A stretch of DNA of 64,000 bases from Streptomyces sp. NBC_01317 (GTDB lineage Bacteria; Actinomycetota; Actinomycetes; Streptomycetales; Streptomycetaceae). The notes beneath the pieces are model-generated. The model saw nothing but the letters and a program-made list of their open reading frames with translations. It had not been told where the DNA came from and did not search any database. Made by a program: the position numbers and the translations under genes. The stretch spans positions 3,269,501-3,333,500 of the forward strand of contig NZ_CP108393.1 of NCBI RefSeq assembly GCF_035961655.1, given 5' to 3'. Of this stretch, positions 35,404 to 45,103 are shown piece by piece (positions within the stretch are counted from its first letter, which is position 1; each line of letters begins with the position of its first letter).

Positions 35404-35862
35404 ATGACTGACAACTCACCGCTGGTCGCCCTGCTCGGTCTGGAGAAGCACGTGGAGGGCGGCTGGTTCAAAGAGACCTGGCGGACCACCGGGTCGGCCA
35501 CCCCCGACGGCTATCCGGGACCGCGCGCCCACGCCACCGGCATCTACTTCCTGCTGCACCCCGGCGAGCGGTCGCGCCGCCACCGGGTGCGCTCGGACGA
35601 GGTCTGGCTGTGGCACCGGGGCGGGCCGCTGCGGCTCTACATCGGCGGTACGCAGGACGATCCGTCGGGCGCCGAGGAGCACCTGCTCGGGCCGGACGTG
35701 GAGAAGGGCGAGCGGCCTCAGCTGCTGGTGCCGGCCGGGGCGTGGCAGTCGGCCGAGCCGGCCGGGGACGAGCCCGTGCTGGTCACGTGTGTGGTCGCGC
35801 CGGGCTTCGACTTCGCCGACTTCACGATGGACCCGGCGGACCTGCCGCCGTCCGAGGGCTGA
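35404..35862 (+). CDS. Cupin superfamily protein (DUF985)
   Basis: 152 residues. LLGLEKHVEGGWFKETWRT, IYFLLHPGERSRRHRVRSDE and VWLWHRGGPLRLYIGG are the DUF985 cupin strands, with metal-type His and Glu residues. VPAGAWQSAEP follows. The ATG at 35404 (MTDNSPLV) fits the family start; an ATG at 35395 adds three residues. Small-molecule binding is likely. Substrate unknown. Confidence 0.9.
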   Translation: MTDNSPLVALLGLEKHVEGGWFKETWRTTGSATPDGYPGPRAHATGIYFLLHPGERSRRHRVRSDEVWLWHRGGPLRLYIGGTQDDPSGAEEHLLGPDVEKGERPQLLVPAGAWQSAEPAGDEPVLVTCVVAPGFDFADFTMDPADLPPSEG

Positions 35863-35885
35863 TCGCGCCGCTGCCCGCAGGCTGA

Positions 35886-36302
35886 TCAGTCGTGGATGGG
35901 ATCCAGGGACACGATCGGGAACTTGCGCGAGGTCTTCTTCTGGTACTCGTGCGCGTCCGGCCAGTAGTCCGCCCATACGCCGAACAGCTCGGGCCAGTCC
36001 GGATCGGAGGGCCGTACGACCGTGCGCTTCGCCCGGAGCGTCCGCTCGCCGATCTCGATCGTCACCTCGTCTACGGCGGCGACGTTGGCCACCCACTGCG
36101 GGTCGTCCGGCGCGCCGCCCTGGGTGCCGCAGATCAGAATGCTGCCGTGGTGGGTGGCGTACACCACGGGCGTCACCCGCTCGGTGCCGCTCCTCCTGCC
36201 GACCGTGTGCAGCAGGAGCAGGTGCTTGCCCTCGAAGTGACCGCCCAGCACTCCGTGGTGCGCGCGGAACTCGTCGATGACCGGTGCGTTGGGATCACTC
36301 AT
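35886..36302 (-). CDS. Deazaflavin (F420)-dependent nitroreductase family protein
   Basis: 138 residues from ATG 36302 (MSDPNAPVIDEFRAHHGVLG). The split-barrel DDN family pattern is clear: KHLLLLHTVGRRSGTERVTP, VVYATHHGSILICGTQGGAP and DPQWVANVAAV. The C-terminus is WPDAHEYQKKTSRKFPIVSL. These proteins bind F420 and act on quinones or nitro compounds. The N-terminal region upstream of Met 36302 is not conserved. It lies next to guaA with no evident link. Confidence 0.9.
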   Translation of the reverse strand: MSDPNAPVIDEFRAHHGVLGGHFEGKHLLLLHTVGRRSGTERVTPVVYATHHGSILICGTQGGAPDDPQWVANVAAVDEVTIEIGERTLRAKRTVVRPSDPDWPELFGVWADYWPDAHEYQKKTSRKFPIVSLDPIHD

Positions 36303-36346
36303 GTCCTCATCGTCCCACCGGGACGAAGGGGCGCAAGCGGACCGTA

Positions 36347-36376
36347 CGGGAGCGGGGCCGGGCGGCACCGCTCCCG
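36347..36376 (-). terminator. Terminator after guaA
   Basis: CGGGAGCGG / CCGCTCCCG arms with a 12-nt loop, just beyond the guaA stop at 36393. Confidence 0.6.
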
Positions 36377-36388
36377 CCCCGTCACTCC

Positions 36389-37976
<1,588 letters not shown>

Positions 37977-38032
37977 GGGCGGCCTTCCGGCGGTGACGAG
38001 CGCGGGGTCTGGTTCCCCTCGATTTCCCCTCG

Positions 38033-38064
38033 ATTCTAACGGGGCCCCGGGACCCCGTTAGAAT
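38033..38064. promoter_or_regulatory. Palindromic divergent promoter between guaA and the chorismate mutase leader
   Basis: ATTCTAACGGGG (38033-38044), an 8-nt centre CCCCGGGA, and CCCCGTTAGAAT (38053-38064) form a perfect 12-bp inverted repeat. Each arm ends in TAGAAT read outward, a good -10 element. Rightward start would fall at about 38071, exactly the ATG of a tiny ORF. Leftward start would fall near 38026, about 50 nt before guaA. No good -35 is seen for either. An operator for a dimeric regulator controlling both sides is possible. Confidence 0.65.
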
Positions 38065-38070
38065 GCGCGT

Positions 38071-38142
38071 ATGCGCAAGCAGTCGATCTTCATGTTTACC
38101 TATGGCACCGGCCCGTCCGGCTGCCATGGTCGTGCTGCTTGA
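38071..38142 (+). CDS. Possible leaderless 23-residue leader peptide upstream of chorismate mutase
   Basis: ATG 38071 opens the frame MRKQSIFMFTYGTGPSGCHG plus RAA and a TGA stop. It lies 7 bp after a TAGAAT -10 element, so it would be translated without a ribosome binding site. FMFTY concentrates Phe and Tyr, the end-products of the pathway that chorismate mutase starts. It is followed 18 nt later by a GC-rich hairpin and 98 nt later by the chorismate mutase gene. The whole layout looks like an aromatic-amino-acid attenuator. This is inference from pattern; the peptide is only supported by position. Confidence 0.45.
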   Translation: MRKQSIFMFTYGTGPSGCHGRAA

Positions 38143-38160
38143 ACTGACAAGCGACTTCCC

Positions 38161-38193
38161 AGGCGCCCCGGGCCGGCAGGCTCCGGGGCGTCT
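38161..38193 (+). terminator. Candidate attenuator hairpin before chorismate mutase
   Basis: AGGCGCCCCGG (38161-38171) pairs with CCGGGGCGTCT (38183-38193), an 11-bp stem with one G-U pair and an 11-nt loop. No U-tract. Its position between the leader peptide and the gene start at 38241 fits a transcription attenuator. I did not identify an alternative antiterminator stem with confidence. Confidence 0.5.
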
Positions 38194-38240
38194 GTGCGTT
38201 CGGGGCCGTGCGGGCGGGGCAGGACCCGAACGAGGACCTC

Positions 38241-38552
38241 ATGACGCTCACGAACCCCACCACTCCCTCCCCCGAGAGCGCGGACACCACCGGCGCAAGG
38301 ACCCCCGGGGCGGCGGATCTCATCGGCGGCGCGCGGGAGCACGTCGACGCGCTGGACGACCGGATCATCGGCCTGGTCCAGGAACGGATGGCGGTCTCCG
38401 CCGCCGTCCAGCGGGCCCGGACGACCTCGGGCGGCCGGCGGATCCACCTGTCCCGCGAGAACGAGATCCTCGGCCGCTACAGGGCCGCGCTGGGCAGGCC
38501 GGGTACGGCGCTGGCGATGACGTTGCTGGAACTGAGCCGGGGCCGTGTCTGA
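38241..38552 (+). CDS. Chorismate mutase (AroQ class)
   Basis: 103 residues from ATG 38241 (GAGG 6 bp upstream). The three-helix AroQ fold is seen in AREHVDALDDRIIGLVQERMAVSAAVQRAR (catalytic Arg and Lys/Arg positions) and SRENEILGRYRAALG. It converts chorismate to prephenate for Phe and Tyr synthesis. It is monofunctional, with no dehydratase or dehydrogenase fused. The upstream leader region may regulate it by attenuation. Confidence 0.92.
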   Translation: MTLTNPTTPSPESADTTGARTPGAADLIGGAREHVDALDDRIIGLVQERMAVSAAVQRARTTSGGRRIHLSRENEILGRYRAALGRPGTALAMTLLELSRGRV

Positions 38553-38995
38553 AGGTGGTCGTGTCCGCCCGTCGTATACGCGTTCGGGCACATCCTCACC
38601 CGTACGGCGCGTGACCGGGCCGTACGGGACTTCGTTGGACCGTGCGTCCGCGCCACCCAGGGGCGGGCCGAGCAGGAAAGAGTTGACTCCACGCGTGGCT
38701 CTGCTGGGGCGTGTGGCGTGCCGTGCGGCACGTCGTGGGACCGCGCCCCGGCGCACGTGACCGGTACGCAGGGGACAGCAGCCCGGTCACCGAAGACCGG
38801 CCGGCCCGGGGACGCCCGGCGCCGGCCGGCCTCCCGGATGTGTGTCCTGTACGTTCCGCACCCCTCGCCCCCGCCCCTCCTCCGGGCCGGGTCCTCGCCG
38901 GGGCACAGCGATGTGACGTACGACACTAAAAATTTCTGTGAACGTGACGACAACCATTCCGTCGTGTCACAGGTCATGCATGCGTTGACAAAAGA
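38553..38995. other. Intergenic region, no gene recognised
   Basis: 443 bp of ordinary GC-rich sequence in its left part. The right part (about 38915-38995) is notably AT-richer (CACTAAAAATTTCTGTGAAC) and holds an imperfect inverted repeat GTGACGAC / GTCGTGTCAC (38944-38970). It could include the start of a small RNA ending at the terminator at 38996. No ORF has a credible start or family. Confidence 0.5.
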
Positions 38996-39029
38996 GGCGC
39001 TGCACTCGGAGGGGGGTGCAGCGCCTTTT
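38996..39029. terminator. Intrinsic terminator after the GMC oxidoreductase gene
   Basis: GGCGCTGCAC (38996-39005) / GTGCAGCGCC (39016-39025) with a 10-nt loop, then TTTT on the plus strand. The minus strand also ends in a short T-rich run. It lies 19 bp beyond the GMC stop. It can terminate that gene and any rightward RNA from the region before it. Confidence 0.9.
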
Positions 39030-39048
39030 GCGCGTGCCCACGCCTGCC

Positions 39049-40916
39049 TCAGGCCTTCTTCGGCGGCACCTTCGGCATCTCCAGGAACGGCAGCCTCAGC
39101 GCGCCGAACGCCTCCGCCGGGACCGCCGGTGACCGGGGCGCGACCGCCGCCAGCCGGACGTACGCCGCGCCCTGCTCCGGACGCGGGTCGGGCTCGCCCT
39201 TGTTGGGCCAGAGCGACATCGCCCGCTCCGCCTGGGCGGTGATCGTCAGCGACGGGTTGACGCCCAGGTTCGCCGAGACCGCCGAGCCGTCGACCACCGA
39301 GATGCCCGGGTGTCCGTACAGCCGGTGGTACGGGTCGATGACCCCCGCGTCCGGCGAGGCGCCGATCGCGCAGCCGCCCAGGAAGTGCGCGGTGAGCGGG
39401 GTGCCCATCAGCTCCCCGACGTTGCTGCCCGCGAAGCCGTTGATCTCCTCGGCGAGGAGGCCGGCGGCCCGCGCCGCCTCCGGTATCTGCTTCGGGTTGG
39501 GCGCGCCGTGTCCCTGACGGGCCGTCAGCAGCCCCTTCCCGACCGTCCCGCCCGGTCTGCGATACGTCGTCAGGGAGTTGTCCAGCGACTGCATGACCAG
39601 CCCGATGATCGTCCGCTCCGACCAGCGGCGGTTGGAGAGCGAACGGATCAACTGGACCGGGTGCGTGGCCGCGTTGCCGAGCCACGCGCGCACCCGCCGC
39701 TCGCTGTACGGGACTTGGAGTATGGACAGCACCCCCATCGCGTTGGAGCCCCGGCCGTAACGGACCGGCTCCACATGGGTGTCGGCGTTCGGGTGGACCG
39801 AGGAGGTGATGGCGACCCCCCGGGTGAAGTCGGCTCGGGGCGCGCCGTGCCGCGCGCGGTAGCGCCGGTTGTCGGTCTGCGCGCCACGAGGGCCTCGGAG
39901 TTGGTACGGGTCAGCTCGCCGAGCCGCGCCGGGATCCGGGGCAGCAGTCCTTCGTCCCGCATCGTGTGGAGCAGGGTCTGCGTGCCGTACGTGCCCGCCG
40001 CGATCACGACCTGCCGGGCGCGCAGGACGGTACGCGCCCGCCGCCCCCGCCTGCCCCGGGCGCCGGTCGGGACGGTGGTGACCCGGTGGCCGCCCGTCCC
40101 GTCCTCCGTGACGGCGACGACCGACGTCATGGGGTGGATGACGGCCCCGGCCCGCTCGGCCAGGTAGAGGTAGTTCTCGTTGAGGGTGTTCTTCGCGCCG
40201 TGCCGACAGCCCGTCATGCACTCGCCGCACTCGACACAGGCCCGGCGGGAGGGGCCCGCGCCGCCGAAGTACGGGTCCTCGACGGTGGCTCCGGGACGCG
40301 CCGTGACCGTACCGTCCGCGTCCTCGCCGTCCCCGAAGTAGACGCCGACCGGGGCGAGATGGAAGGTGTCGCCGACCCCCATCGCCTCCGCCGCCGCCTT
40401 CAGGTGGACGTCGGAGGGGGTCACGGTCGGGTTGAGCCGGACGCCGAGCATGCGGCGCGCCTGGTCGTAGTACGGCCTCAACTCGCCCTCCCAGTCGGTG
40501 ATCGAGGCCCACTGAGGGTCCTCGAAGAACGCGGCGGGTGGCACGTACAGGGTGTTGGCGTAGTTGAGCGAGCCGCCGCCGACGCCCGCGCCTGCCAGGA
40601 CCATCACATGGCCGAGGAGGTGGACGCGCTGGATGCCGTAGAGGCCGAGGGCGGGGGCCCAGAGGTAGTTCCTGACGTCCCAGGAGTTCTTCGGGAGGGT
40701 GGCGCGGGTGAAGCGGCGGCCGGCTTCCAGGACGCCGACGCGGTAGCCCTTCTCCGTGAGCCGCAGGGCGGAGACGGCCCCGCCGAAGCCGGACCCGACG
40801 ACGATGACGTCGTAGTCGAAGCCGCTGTCCACGCTGCCGCCCGCACCGTCGTCCACCACGTCGTCATCCACCGCATGGTCATCCACCGCATCGTCATCCA
40901 CGGAATCGTCCTCCAC
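39049..40916 (-). pseudogene. GMC-family oxidoreductase, frameshifted
   Basis: About 622 residues if repaired. The FAD Rossmann segment VIVVGSGFGGAVSALRL is near residue 38, the GMC Cys-rich segment CVECGECMTGCRHGAKN is intact, and the C-terminal GC-domain (HFLGGCAIGASPDAGVID, GISVVDGSAVSANLGVNP) is intact. But the two halves are in different frames. After the LTRTNSEALV segment the reading frame is lost, and the AQTDNRRYRARHG half reads only if one base is added near 39884-39886 (a GTGGGCGCG-type run reduced by one G). It looks like a cholesterol-oxidase-like enzyme. A sequencing error is possible. The N-terminus (GTG 40916) carries an Asp/Val repeat. Confidence 0.85.
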
Positions 40917-40927
40917 GGCATGGTCCT
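40853..40927. repeat. 15-bp minisatellite at the start of the GMC gene
   Basis: Five head-to-tail units of the type CCACCGCATCGTCAT. They encode DDDAVDDHAVDDDVVDDG at the protein N-terminus and extend slightly past the GTG start. Confidence 0.8.
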
Positions 40928-40928
40928 C

Positions 40929-42545
40929 TCAACGCAGGCGGAACGCCTTCATCAGCCGCAGGCTCCGGGTCATGAGCGCCGCGTACTTCTCGTCGTCCAT
41001 CCCGAACGACGGTCCCAGCGACAGGAGTCGCTGCTGCGCGACCGTCTGCGCCTCGGTGAACTTGAGGATGCCCTCCGAGCCGTGCCGCCGGCCGAGCCCC
41101 GAGTCCTTCATGCCGCCCATGGGCGCCCGGACGCTCCCGTACGCCGACGCGTAGCCCTCGTTGATGTTGACCGTGCCCGTCCGCAGCCGCGCCGCGACCT
41201 CGTGCCCCCGGCGGGCGTCCTTCGTCCAGACGCTCGCGTTGAGGCCGTACGCCGTGGAGTTGGCGAGTCCGATCACCTCGTCCTCGTCGCCGAAGCGGTA
41301 GACGGAGACCACCGGTCCGAACGTCTCCTCCGCGCACACCGTCATGGGCGCCTCGACGCCGTCGAGGATGGTGGGCTCGTAGAAGTACGGTCCGACGTCG
41401 GGCCTGGCCACCCCGCCCGCGACGAGCCTGGCGCCCTTGGCGACGGCCTCCTCGACATGCCGGGTGACCGTGTGGAGCTGGCTCTCCCCGGCGAGCGAGC
41501 CCATGTCGGCGCCGTACGCGAGGGAGTTGCCGAGCCGCATGGCCTTCGTCCGGGCGGCGAACCGCTCCAGGAAGGCGTCGGCGATCGACTCGTGCACGTA
41601 CAACCGCTCGATGGAGATGCAGAGTTGGCCGGCGGAGGAGAAGCAGGCCCGGATCGCGCCCGCCGCGGCCTTCTCGACGTCGGCGTCCCGCAGGACCAGC
41701 ATGGCGTTCTTGCCGCCCAGCTCCAGCGAGGCGCCGATGAGCCGGTCGGCGGCGCCCCTGGCGACCTCGCGGCCGGTACGGGTCGAGCCGGTGAACGAGA
41801 CGTAGTCGGCGTGCTTGACGATCTCGGGTCCGACAACCGGGCCCTCGCCCAGAACAACCTGGAAAACACCGGCCGGCAGCCCGGCCTCGATCAACAGGTC
41901 ACGGGCCCACAGGGCGGTGAGCGCGGTCTCGGTGTCGGGCTTCATCACCACGGCGTTCCCGGCGGCGAACGCGGGCAGCGCGTCCCCGGCCGACAGCTCC
42001 AGCGGATAATTCCAGGGCGCGATCTGCCCCACGACCCCCCGAGGCTGGCGCAGTTCGGTGACCTTCGTCAGGGCCGGTACGACCCCGGTGTGGCGCCGGG
42101 GCCGCAGATAGGACACGGCGTTGCGCCCGTAGTGCCGGGCCTCCACGGCCAGCCCCTGAACTTCCTCGTGCGCGTGCAGCCGCGCCTTTCCGGTCTCCAG
42201 CTGGATGAGGTCGAGCACCTCGGCCTGCCGCTCCAGCACCAGGTCGTGGAACCGGAGCAGCACGGCGGCCCGCCGCCGCACGGGAAGCGCGGCCCAGAGC
42301 GGCTGCGCTTCCCGGGCACGCGCGAAGGCGGTCGCGACGTCCTCGGGCGTGGACGCGGGCAGGTCGGCCAGCTTCTCCCCGGTGAACGGAGTGTGCCCCG
42401 CGGTCCACCCGGACCCGACCACACCGTGCGTCAACTGGGCGATCACCTCGGGCGTCACCACATCGGCGGCGGTACGCGCACCGGCCGGGGCGGGGGCGAC
42501 GGGGTTGGTCCCGAGAGCGGCGGCGGTGGCCTGCGAGTCGGTCAT
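40929..42545 (-). CDS. Succinate-semialdehyde dehydrogenase-like aldehyde dehydrogenase
   Basis: 538 residues from ATG 42545 (MTDSQATAAALG). Catalytic Glu sits in SLELGGKNAMLVL and the nucleophile Cys in SSAGQLCISIERLYV; EETFGPVVSVYRF is also present. The size and motifs match the long actinobacterial succinate-semialdehyde dehydrogenase (GabD2 class), which oxidises succinic semialdehyde to succinate with NAD(P). It is followed 12 bp later by the frameshifted GMC gene and may share its transcript. Confidence 0.9.
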   Translation of the reverse strand: MTDSQATAAALGTNPVAPAPAGARTAADVVTPEVIAQLTHGVVGSGWTAGHTPFTGEKLADLPASTPEDVATAFARAREAQPLWAALPVRRRAAVLLRFHDLVLERQAEVLDLIQLETGKARLHAHEEVQGLAVEARHYGRNAVSYLRPRRHTGVVPALTKVTELRQPRGVVGQIAPWNYPLELSAGDALPAFAAGNAVVMKPDTETALTALWARDLLIEAGLPAGVFQVVLGEGPVVGPEIVKHADYVSFTGSTRTGREVARGAADRLIGASLELGGKNAMLVLRDADVEKAAAGAIRACFSSAGQLCISIERLYVHESIADAFLERFAARTKAMRLGNSLAYGADMGSLAGESQLHTVTRHVEEAVAKGARLVAGGVARPDVGPYFYEPTILDGVEAPMTVCAEETFGPVVSVYRFGDEDEVIGLANSTAYGLNASVWTKDARRGHEVAARLRTGTVNINEGYASAYGSVRAPMGGMKDSGLGRRHGSEGILKFTEAQTVAQQRLLSLGPSFGMDDEKYAALMTRSLRLMKAFRLR

Positions 42546-42667
42546 GAAACCGAGCGTATGCCGCGCCCGCGCGCTTTGGATACCCGACGGTAACCAATTT
42601 CCGCCACGCCGGACAGGGCCCGTACAGGCCCCCCACGGGGCCGCTTCTCCCGGATGACTCCTCAGGA

Positions 42668-43285
42668 TCACTTCTCCGCGAGCAGCGGCTCGATCACCTT
42701 GCGCAGGGTGTCGGCGCTGATCCCCCGCAGTGCGCGTGCCGCGATCTTTCCGTCGCGGTCGAGGAAGATGGTGGAGGGCAGTGTCTGAGGGTTGAGGGTG
42801 CCCTTGGGGAAGCCGTTCAGTATCAGCTTGCCCGTCGGGTCGTACAGGCTCGGGTACGGGAGGCCGAGGTCCTTCTGGAAGGCGAGGGCGGGAATCCGGC
42901 TGGAGTCGCGGGTGTCGATCCCGATAAATGCGACGCCCTTGCCCTCGGTCTCCTTCGCGACCTCCACAAAATGGGGCGCCTCGGTGATGCAGGGCGGGCA
43001 CCAGGAGCCCCAGACGTTGATCACCACAACCTGGCCCCTGCTGTCGGCGACGTCGAGGTGTTTCCGGTCGAGTGTCTCGCCCTTGAGCTCGTCGGGGAGG
43101 ACCCGCTTCCCCTTCGGGACCGTCGAGATGCCGTCGGCGCCGACCGCGCCGTTCGTCCCGGTGCCACCGCCGGGGCCGCCGGCCTCACAGGCCGACAGGG
43201 ACAGGGCGGCGGCAACGGCGACCAGGGTGGTCAGCACGGCGATACGGGAGGTGCGGGAGGCGGGGGAAGGGCGGCTGATGCTCAT
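42668..43285 (-). CDS. TlpA-like thiol-disulfide lipoprotein
   Basis: 205 residues with a lipoprotein signal (SRIAVLTTLVAVAAALSLSAC, Cys at about 33) and a thioredoxin fold. The active site WCPPC is in VVINVWGSWCPPCITEAPHF. The cis-Pro is in TLPSTIFLDRDGK. It is membrane-anchored outside the cell and likely reduces disulfides of cytochrome or redox partners. Next to a kinase cluster, with no clear operon link. Confidence 0.93.
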   Translation of the reverse strand: MSISRPSPASRTSRIAVLTTLVAVAAALSLSACEAGGPGGGTGTNGAVGADGISTVPKGKRVLPDELKGETLDRKHLDVADSRGQVVVINVWGSWCPPCITEAPHFVEVAKETEGKGVAFIGIDTRDSSRIPALAFQKDLGLPYPSLYDPTGKLILNGFPKGTLNPQTLPSTIFLDRDGKIAARALRGISADTLRKVIEPLLAEK

Positions 43286-43343
43286 GTGAAAATTTTCCCA
43301 TGGCGCGCGGTGCCCCCCCTGTCCTCAGGCAACTTCCGCGTCC

Positions 43344-45023
43344 TCAGGCGGACTTCTTCCCCTGGAGGTCGAAGTGGTCCAGGACACGCGCGTACAGCTC
43401 CTCGCCGTCCTTCACCGCCGCGCCCTCCGCCGGCATCGACACCCGCAGCCGCAGGTAGAAGCCGTCCTTGCCGGGCAGGACCAGTTCGTGCCAGCGGTAG
43501 CGGTACGGGTCGTCGCCCGACGCGCTGTACTCGGTGTAGTCGACGACCGTCTCGAAGCCCTTCCTGCCCTGGTGTTCGGCGTTCTTGGTGGTGACGTCCG
43601 CGTCCTTGATCTCCCTGCCGCTGTCGCCGCCGGCCGTGTAGTACGCCTTCCAAGCGGCGGCATCCGGTTTCAGGGCCTCGTTGTCCGCGTCGGGGCGCAC
43701 GCGTTCCGCGAAGACCTGGAAGACGTTGCTGGGGTCGTAGTACGTCACGTTGGTGAGCGCGCTGCCGGCGCCGTCCTCCGCACGTTGGTACTCCTCGGGT
43801 ACGGCGATCTTCGCGCGCAGGATCTCGTTCTCCGCGCGGACCCCCCACCCCGCCGGCAGCTCGCCGCCGCCGAAGGGGTCGGTGAGAAGCAGGGCGAGCG
43901 CGGCGGCTCCGGCGACGGTGGCGGCGCCGAGGCCGTACCGCGCGGGGCGGTTGCGGTGCAGGACGGGCGGCACCCAGGCCGCGAGACCCGTCACGGCGGG
44001 GGGCGCCGGGCCGTCGAGGACCCGGGGCGGGGCGGCGGCCACCGGCGGCCGGGACACCTCGGTGAGGATCTGCCGGATCTCGGCGGGGTCCGGGCGCGAC
44101 GCCGGGTCCTTGCGCAGCAGCCGCATCACCAGCGTGCCCAGTGGTCCCGAGGCGCGCGCGGGTGTCTGCGGTTCGGCGGAGAGCACGGCCTGGAGGGTGG
44201 CCGGTGTGTTGGAGCGGCGGTACGGGGACAAGCCCTCGACGGCCGCGTACAGCACGACCCCCAGCGACCACAGGTCCGACTCCGGGCCCGGACGCTGCCC
44301 CAACACCCGCTCAGGAGCTATGAATTCGGGCGAACCGACAAAGGATCCCGTCTCCGTCAGGCCCTGTTCGCCCTCGACCTGCGCGATGCCGAAGTCGCTG
44401 AGCACCACCCGGTCCCCGCGCCCCAGCAGGATGTTGTCGGGCTTGACGTCGCGGTGCAGGACGCCCTGTTCGTGGGCGGCGGTCAGCGCGTCGAGGACGG
44501 CGAGCCCGATCCTGGCCGCCTCACGCGGGTCGAGGGTGCCCTCCTGCAACCGGTCGCCGAGGGAGTGGCCGCGCACCAGCTCCATCACGATCCACGGCTT
44601 GGCGTCCTCGATCACCACGTCGTGCATCGTGACGACGGAGGGATGGTCGATCCGGGCGGCGGACCGCGCCTCCCGTTGCATCCGCAGATACACGAGGTCG
44701 CGCGTACGCTCCCCCAAGTGGTCAGGAACGCGGGGCTCCTTGACGGCCACATCGCGGTCCACGACCTCGTCGTGCGCGAGCCAGACCGTACCCATGCCGC
44801 CGTGTCCGAGGCGGGAGACGAGCCGGTACCGGCCGCCGAGCACCCGGCCCACGGCCGGATCACCCCCGGATCCCCCTGCTCGCACGGGGGTCGGCACCCC
44901 TTCCACCCGCGGCGGTACGCGGTGCGCCTGATCGACCCGTGCCGCGTTCGCCGCGCCCCGCGCGTCCGGCGGCTGGAGTCCGTAACTGGTGGGCTCGTTC
45001 GCCCGTCCCCCGTCGTTGCCCAT
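43344..45023 (-). CDS. Receptor-type Ser/Thr protein kinase
   Basis: 559 residues from ATG 45023. The kinase domain (about 35-300) has Gly-loop RLGHGGMGTVW, VAVKEPRVPDH (Lys), HRDVKPDNILLG (catalytic Asp), SDFGIAQVEGEQG, and the APE-type FIAPERVLGQ. A membrane helix is near GLGAATVAGAAALALLLTD. The external roughly 190 residues (EILRAKIAVPEEYQRAEDG ... GFYLRLRVSMPAEG) form a soluble sensor-like domain. First (leftmost) of four tandem kinase-type genes on this strand. Confidence 0.95.
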   Translation of the reverse strand: MGNDGGRANEPTSYGLQPPDARGAANAARVDQAHRVPPRVEGVPTPVRAGGSGGDPAVGRVLGGRYRLVSRLGHGGMGTVWLAHDEVVDRDVAVKEPRVPDHLGERTRDLVYLRMQREARSAARIDHPSVVTMHDVVIEDAKPWIVMELVRGHSLGDRLQEGTLDPREAARIGLAVLDALTAAHEQGVLHRDVKPDNILLGRGDRVVLSDFGIAQVEGEQGLTETGSFVGSPEFIAPERVLGQRPGPESDLWSLGVVLYAAVEGLSPYRRSNTPATLQAVLSAEPQTPARASGPLGTLVMRLLRKDPASRPDPAEIRQILTEVSRPPVAAAPPRVLDGPAPPAVTGLAAWVPPVLHRNRPARYGLGAATVAGAAALALLLTDPFGGGELPAGWGVRAENEILRAKIAVPEEYQRAEDGAGSALTNVTYYDPSNVFQVFAERVRPDADNEALKPDAAAWKAYYTAGGDSGREIKDADVTTKNAEHQGRKGFETVVDYTEYSASGDDPYRYRWHELVLPGKDGFYLRLRVSMPAEGAAVKDGEELYARVLDHFDLQGKKSA

Positions 45024-45103
45024 GCGCCCATCCTGGCGAACGGCGCGGGCCGTTGCCATCGTAACGACGGAGCGGATGCAGAGCCGTGACAGTCAGGGGG
45101 CGG

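Noticed and set aside
33205..35862. An 885-codon plus-strand open frame ending in the DUF985 gene
   Set aside because: Only its last 152 codons match a family; the rest is antisense to DoxX and the membrane protein gene.
40929..43001. A 690-codon reading frame for the aldehyde dehydrogenase
   Set aside because: The first roughly 150 codons lie antisense-like over the TlpA gene in another frame. The family sequence starts at ATG 42545.
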